Part shown: piece by piece, positions 58,084 through 64,000 of the stretch | Numbering within the stretch: position 1 is the first letter of the stretch | Layout: every line of letters starts with the position of its first letter | Origin: Heterostelium album PN500 | Lineage: Eukaryota; Evosea; Eumycetozoa; Acytosteliales; Acytosteliaceae | Assembly: GCF_000004825.1 (NCBI RefSeq) | Contig: NW_008805100.1 | Span: 246,238 to 310,237, forward strand | Reading direction: 5' to 3' | DNA length: 64,000 nt | Translations under genes and position numbers: made by a program | The notes under the pieces: model-generated | What the model was told of the DNA's origin: nothing | What the model saw: the letters and a program-made list of their open reading frames with translations, nothing else | Databases searched by the model: none

Positions 58084-60930
58084 ATGAATAATATCGAGCT
58101 AACAGATAAATTAATCAATCGAAAAAATGTATTGAAATTTATTAATTTTAATTTTAAATACTATCAACAATACACAGTTTTAGTTTATAATCATTTGAAA
58201 GATAAAGATAATGAACAACACACAAATATCACATTAATTGGAAATATTAATCGAAATAATAATAATGAGATTGTAATACCAGATACTGTCGATACTCAAT
58301 ATCAATTATTAATAATATCATCAGATTCTTACGCAGTAGATTTTAAATCCATGTGTGTCGAGCTATTAAACAAATCACAATCATACACAATCAATTTTGA
58401 AAACAATCTATTCAAAAACAACCTTGACTATTTCAAACAATCTCATATCATTAATAACGAACGATATCATTCAATATCAAGATTTACAAACAGTAATGAT
58501 ATCAATGATGTATATTTAGTGGGTGGTACTGATGATCATAAATCTTTTTATAAAAGATTGGTAAGATCATTTTTCAATGTAATTAATCAATTGACAATTA
58601 TAAAACTAACAAAATCAATTCAAAAGTATGTTTATAAAAAGATAAACTATAAAGATGATCAGAAATCTTATGAAAGAGCTGAGAATGAAATCAAAGCAAT
58701 GAAATTACTCAAAGGTAATCGAAGATTTGTTCAACTTGTTGACTATCATCATGATAAAGGCAATCAAATCTTTCATATCATCACTGAATATTGTAAAGGT
58801 GGTGATCTTTCTCAAAAGTATAAACATGTAACTGATCAAAATGAGTATATATCAAATATTTAATATAATTGACTTTTATCAAGCAATTAACCACTTTTAT
58901 ATTGAACATAAAAATAGAATCTTTAAAGAATCAGATATCAGTAATTTTATTTCACAACTTTTCAATATTCTTTTGGATCTTGATAAACATGGAATTGTTC
59001 ATTGTGACATTAAACCATCAAATATATTCATTGATGAATTTTTTACTTATGGTACTTTGATTCTTGGTGATTTTGGATGTTGTAAATTCATTGATAAATC
59101 AACAATCATTGAATATCAAGATACTAAAGAACATACTCTTGAAACAAATGATTTTAATTTAAAAACTATCGATCATGAAATATCGGAGCCAACCACTTTT
59201 TCATACATAAATGCAACACGTGGAACACCTGGTTATATTTCACCAGTAATTAAATTTTATTTATTTGATTTTCAATATAATTTTAACTTATTTAAAATAA
59301 TAACAAATAGGAAGCAATGAACAGACAATATGCACAATCATGTGACATCTTTTCAATTGGATCAACAATACTCAAATTATTATGTTGGTAAATACTCGAA
59401 TAATCATACTTTTAAAATATTATTATCAATCAGATATTAACTCTGTATTTTTGAATATTTAAATTGATCAGTCATCAAGATGATCGAAATAATCATCAAC
59501 TATTCCAAACTAAACGTGAAATTAAGATTTCAGAATTCAGATATTCAAAACAATTGATTGAATTTATTCACCGATTGTTGGATCAGAGTCCAAAGAATAG
59601 AGAATCATTGAATCAATTATTAAACCAATATATTGAAACTATCACCAATAATCAGATAATTACATTCAATTTAAATACTCCATTTCATAATACCTCCGTC
59701 AATGTCACTGAGATCAATTTTGGAAATGAATTCAATCAAATATTATCAATCGGTGTCTTACCTGAATCACTGAAATCATTGGTGTTTGGAAATAAATTCA
59801 ATCAAATATTATCAGTTGGTGTATTACCTGAATCACTGCAATCATTGGTGTTTGGATATGAATTCAATCAAATATTATCAGTTGGTGTGTTACCTGAATC
59901 ACTTGAATCATTGGTGTTTGGATATGAATTCAATCAAATATTATCAGTTGGTGTCTTACCTGAATCACTGAAATCATTGGTGTTTGGAATTGAATTCAAT
60001 CAAATATTATCAGTTGGTGTTTTACCTGAATCACTGCAATCATTGGTGTTTGGATATGAATTCAATCAAATATTATCAATCGGTGTGTTACCTGAATCAC
60101 TGAAATCATTGGTGTTTGGTTGTGAATTCAATCAAATATTATCAGTTGGTGTTTTACCTGAATCACTGCAATCATTGGTGTTTAAATTTAAATTCAATCA
60201 AATTATACCAAAAGGTGTGTTACCTGAATCACTGAAATCATTGGTGTTTGGAATTGAATTCAATCAAATATTATCAGTTGGTGTATTACCTGAATCACTT
60301 GAATCATTGGTGTTTGGATATTTCTTCAATCAAATATTATCAGTTGGTGTGTTACCTGAATCACTGAAATCATTGGAGTTTGGAAATGAATTCAATCAAA
60401 TACTATCAGTCGGTGTGTTACCTAAATCACTGAAATCATTGAAATTTGGATATTTCTTCAATAAAATATTATCAGTCGGTGTGTTACCTGAATCACTTGA
60501 ATCATTGGTGTTTGGACATTCCTTCAATCAAATATTATCAGTCGGTGTGTTACCTGAGTCACTTGAATCATTGGTGTTTGGATATTTCTTCAACAAAATA
60601 TTATCAGTCGGTGTTTTACCTAAATCACTGAAATCATTGGTGTTTGGATATTTCTTCAATCAAATATTATCAGTTGGTGTATTACCTGAATCACTTGAAT
60701 CATTGGAGTTTGGAAATGAATTCAATCAAATACTATCAGTCGGTGTGTTACCTAAATCACTGAAATCTTTATCATTTGGAAAAGGATTCAATCAAATATT
60801 ATCAGTCGATGTCTTACCTGAATCACTGAAATCTTTATCAATGACGAACTACATCGATAGAAAAGATCTACCTCAACATATTGAAAACCTATTTATTGGA
60901 GGACAAAGAATAGATATCGAGTCATTCTAA
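58084..60930 (+). CDS. FNIP-repeat protein kinase, copy D (C-terminally shortened)
   Basis: Five exons, 58084-58560, 58627-58844, 58918-59245, 59311-59387 and 59472-60930, give 852 residues with no frame break. The kinase core is complete: VYLVGGT, YVYKKINYKD, HCDIKPSN, DFGCCKF, GTPGYISPEA. The HRD Arg is again Cys. Seventeen FNIP repeats follow from about 59730, several differing by only one or two bases per 66-bp unit. The C-terminal region of copies A and B (FIKEFYPEYY...) is missing; the protein ends LPQHIENLFIGGQRIDIESF. Conserved exon phases show it arose by duplication of the same ancestor as A and C. Substrate and partners unknown. Confidence 0.83.
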
Positions 60931-61173
60931 ATTTTCTTTAAATCTTCTATTTTAATCAAGAGTGCAGATTTTAATACTTAGACATTCATTTTAAATAAAA
61001 AAGATCACTTCGATTAAAATCAGGATATAATTAATGCTTATTTATTATTTATTCTATTGAATTTAAAAGATATGAATTATATTCTCGTTCTCTGTTTAAT
61101 CTTCTAGAATTTTACAGTACCGCTGAATCTCGGTTGTCTTAGCTTGTTTATCAAATCTATTTGCATTTTGAAG

Positions 61174-61707
61174 ATGTCGAACTTTGTACAGCTATGTGAT
61201 ATCCTCGTGAAGGAGGTGTGCGTTGGCATACTGGACTGTGCCAACATTCGTCTGCACTACAGAGGTGCTGCATGTACTGACGCCAGCTCTTTTGTTGAAT
61301 TGCTGAGTTTCCTTTCGGATTTTAAGAAACTTCCTCTCAGAAAGAGAGAGTGGCTCCGGCAAGAGGAAAAGAGTAACAATAACTGTTCGTATACCCAAGT
61401 GCTCTTTCGAGAGTTCACAGTATTGGATTTCCAGAAGTACCATGATCACAAAGCTGCAGATGTATCTTACTTTAAATCTCTCTACTTCGATGATCGTGCG
61501 ATTAAGTATTTGTGTCTGAAGCTATTTTCACCAAAGATGTCAACCATAGAGGATTATTTAATTCACTATCTACTATCATATCCTCATCTGAATCTATCTT
61601 TCTATAAGAAGTTTAAATTTAAAAAAAAAATGGAGTTGATAACCACTCTTCAGTGTGTAAAGAAGGGTATAAGAAGAAATGCAATTCTCCTTACTATGTT
61701 AAAATAA
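61174..61707 (+). CDS. Hypothetical protein
   Basis: An ORF of about 178 residues. I prefer the Met at 61174 (MSNFVQLCDILVKEVCVGIL) over one ten codons upstream. The protein reads as mixed alpha/beta with cysteine- and leucine-rich segments (SSFVELLSFLSDFKKLPLRK, YDHKAADVSY-like, FDDRAIKYLCLKLFSPKMST, YLIHYLLSYPHLNLS). The Lys-rich stretch FKKFKFKKKM is followed by a final helix. No family is recognised and there is no signal peptide or membrane helix. Base composition over the first 300 bp is coding-like, but it may be the surviving exon of a broken gene. Confidence 0.45.
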   Translation: MSNFVQLCDILVKEVCVGILDCANIRLHYRGAACTDASSFVELLSFLSDFKKLPLRKREWLRQEEKSNNNCSYTQVLFREFTVLDFQKYHDHKAADVSYFKSLYFDDRAIKYLCLKLFSPKMSTIEDYLIHYLLSYPHLNLSFYKKFKFKKKMELITTLQCVKKGIRRNAILLTMLK

Positions 61708-62165
61708 TTTAATTTTGTCTTACTCTTTTTCATTTTTTTTCAACCAAAATCCAAAGGATGTAAAATAAAATAATAAGAGATTATTTAATAATGTGTAAAA
61801 ATAGATGTTATTGATCGATCATATGAAAGAAAAGTCAATATTTTAAATTTGATCAAATCTGTTATTGATAGTTTGACACAAAATAGATTTTTTTGTGGAT
61901 CATGATAAAGATTTTGTAATTATAATATTACCTTTCTTTTTACATAAAATCTATTTTGTTGGTGGTGAGTATATTTGAGAATATCACATCATTGAACATC
62001 TATTAAATCTTTTTTAATTTTTCTAAAAAAAAAAAAAATTAAATCTATACCTTTGATGATCGTTGTCATCAACCCACATCATAAAATAAAAACTGAGAAA
62101 TAGTGGCATAACAGGAGAATCAGTTGTTTTACTCTGATTATTATTTATTTATTATTATTTTTTTT
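61708..62165. other. AT-rich spacer
   Basis: Convergent 3' flanks of the hypothetical ORF and hydrolase 2. Nothing further is seen. Confidence 0.4.
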
Positions 62166-63008
62166 TTATTTCATTCTTTCAACATAATCACTTATCGAAT
62201 CAAATATCTCTTGTTTATTAGTTTCATGATAGAGATCGTGTCTTGCACCTTTAAAAATAAGCGATTCGTAATGATTCTGTTTGATGTGGTCGAGTCCGTG
62301 CTTTGAGTGTTCAATGAGGAGCAGCTGATCGTCGTCGCCATGAACCCACGCCACTGGAACATCATTGAGACTCACGTGGTTTTCGATATAGGTGAGTGAC
62401 TTGACCATGGCAGCGAGTGTTGCCTTCTTGAAGGGACCCTTGTAAAAGAGAGGATCCGCTTTGATTTCCTCGATGATGTTGCCGTTGCGCGATGCCACGT
62501 CAGGTGAAAACGGTGCCTCTGGCTGGACGTCGAGTTTGTTTAGTTCGAGAATCTTGTGCTCGCGACCAAGTAGCGGTGCCACCAAGACGAGCGACAGGAT
62601 ATTGTCTGCGTTCTTGAACTTTTGATAGTAGAGAACGGAGATCATTCCACCCATTGAATGGCCAATTAGGGTGACTCCGATGTTCTCGGGTAGAGAATGG
62701 CGCTCTTTCATGTGGATGACTGCTAGATGTAAGTCGTTGATACACAAATCAAAGTCCTTGATGAGAACACGTTCACAATCGGACATCCCATGGCCGTGAC
62801 AATCGATGCCAAATGCAATCACGTCGGTATTCGCCTCCACCAGATTGTGAGCCATTTCATATTGACGACCCATATGGTCACTGTAACCGTGTACTATCAA
62901 AACCAAACTTCTACATCCAACTCCATTATTCACATCTTCATTATACCACTCGTGGAGAGCTAACCTCTCTGCTTGAGTTCCCTTTATATAAGTTTGATTA
63001 TAAACCAT
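62166..63008 (-). CDS. Alpha/beta hydrolase, monoglyceride-lipase-like, copy 2
   Basis: Single exon, 280 residues. It is colinear with the 55157-56041 protein: LIVHGYSDHMGRQYEMAHNL, FGIDCHGHGMSDCE, nucleophile elbow GHSMGG, acid in VAWVHGDDDQLLL and His in GARHDLYHETNKQEIF. The poly-Asn loop of copy 1 is absent here. Synonymous positions are much richer in G/C than in copy 1, suggesting different expression or age. No stop or frameshift. Cytosolic lipid-ester hydrolysis is inferred from the family; the substrate is not known. Most of the D-kinase and Ku80-fragment block lies between the two paralogues. Confidence 0.86.
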   Translation of the reverse strand: MVYNQTYIKGTQAERLALHEWYNEDVNNGVGCRSLVLIVHGYSDHMGRQYEMAHNLVEANTDVIAFGIDCHGHGMSDCERVLIKDFDLCINDLHLAVIHMKERHSLPENIGVTLIGHSMGGMISVLYYQKFKNADNILSLVLVAPLLGREHKILELNKLDVQPEAPFSPDVASRNGNIIEEIKADPLFYKGPFKKATLAAMVKSLTYIENHVSLNDVPVAWVHGDDDQLLLIEHSKHGLDHIKQNHYESLIFKGARHDLYHETNKQEIFDSISDYVERMK

Positions 63009-64000
63009 CTCTGGAAATAATTATTAATATTTTTGGAAAATTAAAATTTTAAAAACAAAAATTATTTATTTATTAAATTATTATAAATTATTTAAAATAC
63101 AAACAAAAATATCTAATCAAAACACAATAGATATATATAAATAAAATCTTTCCTATTCCAACTTTTTTTTAATAAATAAATAAATAAATAATAATTGTTA
63201 TTCAAAATCCAAAACAAATATTTTTATTTGGATTATATATTTATTGTTTTGTTTTATTTAATCTATTTTATGCTTATAATATAATTATATATATTACTTA
63301 TTTTATATAATCTGATATATCATTTATGTATAATGAAGTAGGTGTGTGGTATCATTACAATTGTTACCCATCATGATTAATTCAAAAGCGCAAAAAAAAC
63401 CACACCACACCACCACTCTCAGCATTAGAGTAAGTGGTATTTTAATATTGTTGGTATTTATCAATAATATAGGGGTGTATAATATAACAACATCAATAGA
63501 GAACATCCAAATTTGATGGTAGTAGTGTAGCTACTAGTAACATGTTTGATAGAAAATGGAAATACAATATAGATGTTTATCATTCAGATGAATGAATGGA
63601 TGATGAATGCTACTGTCCAATTTGATAAACTTGTATATTGAATCAAATTTTGTAGTGCAAGAATTTTGATAAAATATGGTTTAGGATAGAAATAATAATA
63701 GACCAATAAAAAACAATAATAAAAAAAAATAATAAAAAATTAAAACTTACTCTTATTCTTTGCCAACATTTTTTAATATTGTTATTGTTTATATTTATAA
63801 TACAATTGGAAAGTATTTATTAAAAGTGAAAAAAATGATTTAATTTTTTATAGAGAATTTCTAAAAATTTAAAAAATACAATAAAGAAATTCTAACAAAT
63901 AGAATATTTCTTTGTATTTAAAAAAAATAATTTTTAACTTTTGTAATATTTTTATTTTATTCTCATTGATTTGTAAGAATCAATTAAATTAGTTTCTAGT
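63009..64000. other. Spacer to window end
   Basis: AT-rich, no gene seen. A CA-rich block (CCACACCACACCACCAC, 63400-63416) lies about 390 bp upstream of hydrolase 2. On the minus strand it reads as a GTGGTGTGG-type G-box-like motif. Confidence 0.4.

Noticed and set aside
1-64000. tRNA genes
   Set aside because: No cloverleaf with a convincing GTTCNANNC arm was found on either strand by eye; tRNAscan-SE would settle it.

Overview
The window looks like nuclear DNA of a dictyostelid social amoeba. It is very AT-rich, with short AT-rich introns of about 55 to 110 nt carrying GTAAGT or GTATGT donors, and its coding regions contain long Asn, Gln, Ser and Thr runs. Several genes are typical of the group: FNIP-repeat protein kinases, a splA-type SPRY/SAM tyrosine-like kinase, an IPT/TIG plus EGF surface protein and a glpD-type glycogen phosphorylase. 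The species cannot be fixed from the sequence. No tRNA, rRNA, CRISPR or plasmid-type origin was found.

Layout. 1-4.7 kb is a mosaic of degenerate repeats holding gene scraps: an antisense FNIP-kinase fragment and a fragment of the window's own splA-like gene. 4.8-7.75 kb is an intact FNIP kinase (copy A). 8.1-9.8 kb holds fragments of a Tc1/mariner and a PIF/Harbinger transposase and a Cys-rich exon. 10.2-12.2 kb is a broken ankyrin-type gene. 12.25-15.3 kb is a single-exon IPT/TIG + EGF surface protein, with a stray copy of its 3' end and a perfect hairpin upstream. 16.3-17.9 kb is a four-exon DnaJ/DnaJ-X co-chaperone. 18.7-21.4 kb is an FNIP kinase pseudogene (copy B). 22-28.7 kb is the splA-like kinase, followed by an unusually long 4.4 kb spacer.

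33.1-34.8 kb is a Bdp1 homologue (RNA polymerase III TFIIIB), followed by a convergent SAP18 homologue and two tandem SAM-dependent methyltransferases. 38.6-41.8 kb is FNIP kinase copy C, with a damaged 3' end. 41.9-48 kb is mostly decayed repeat, with one unknown three-exon gene at 45.2-46.3 kb. 48.4-50.6 kb is an FG-GAP single-pass membrane protein. 51.4-54.5 kb is glycogen phosphorylase. 55.2-56.0 and 62.2-63.0 kb are paralogous alpha/beta hydrolases. Between them lie a Ku80 pseudogene, FNIP kinase copy D and an unknown 178-residue ORF.

The dominant theme is duplication and decay. One FNIP-kinase family appears five times (three open or largely open, one pseudogene, one fragment) with near-identical 66-bp repeat arrays. 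A low-copy interspersed repeat lies beside these kinases, and pieces of unrelated genes (Ku80, splA, the surface protein's tail) have been copied into the spacers. The housekeeping genes do not form a pathway with one another. Exon boundaries were set by reading splice consensus and paralogue alignment by eye; no similarity search was run.
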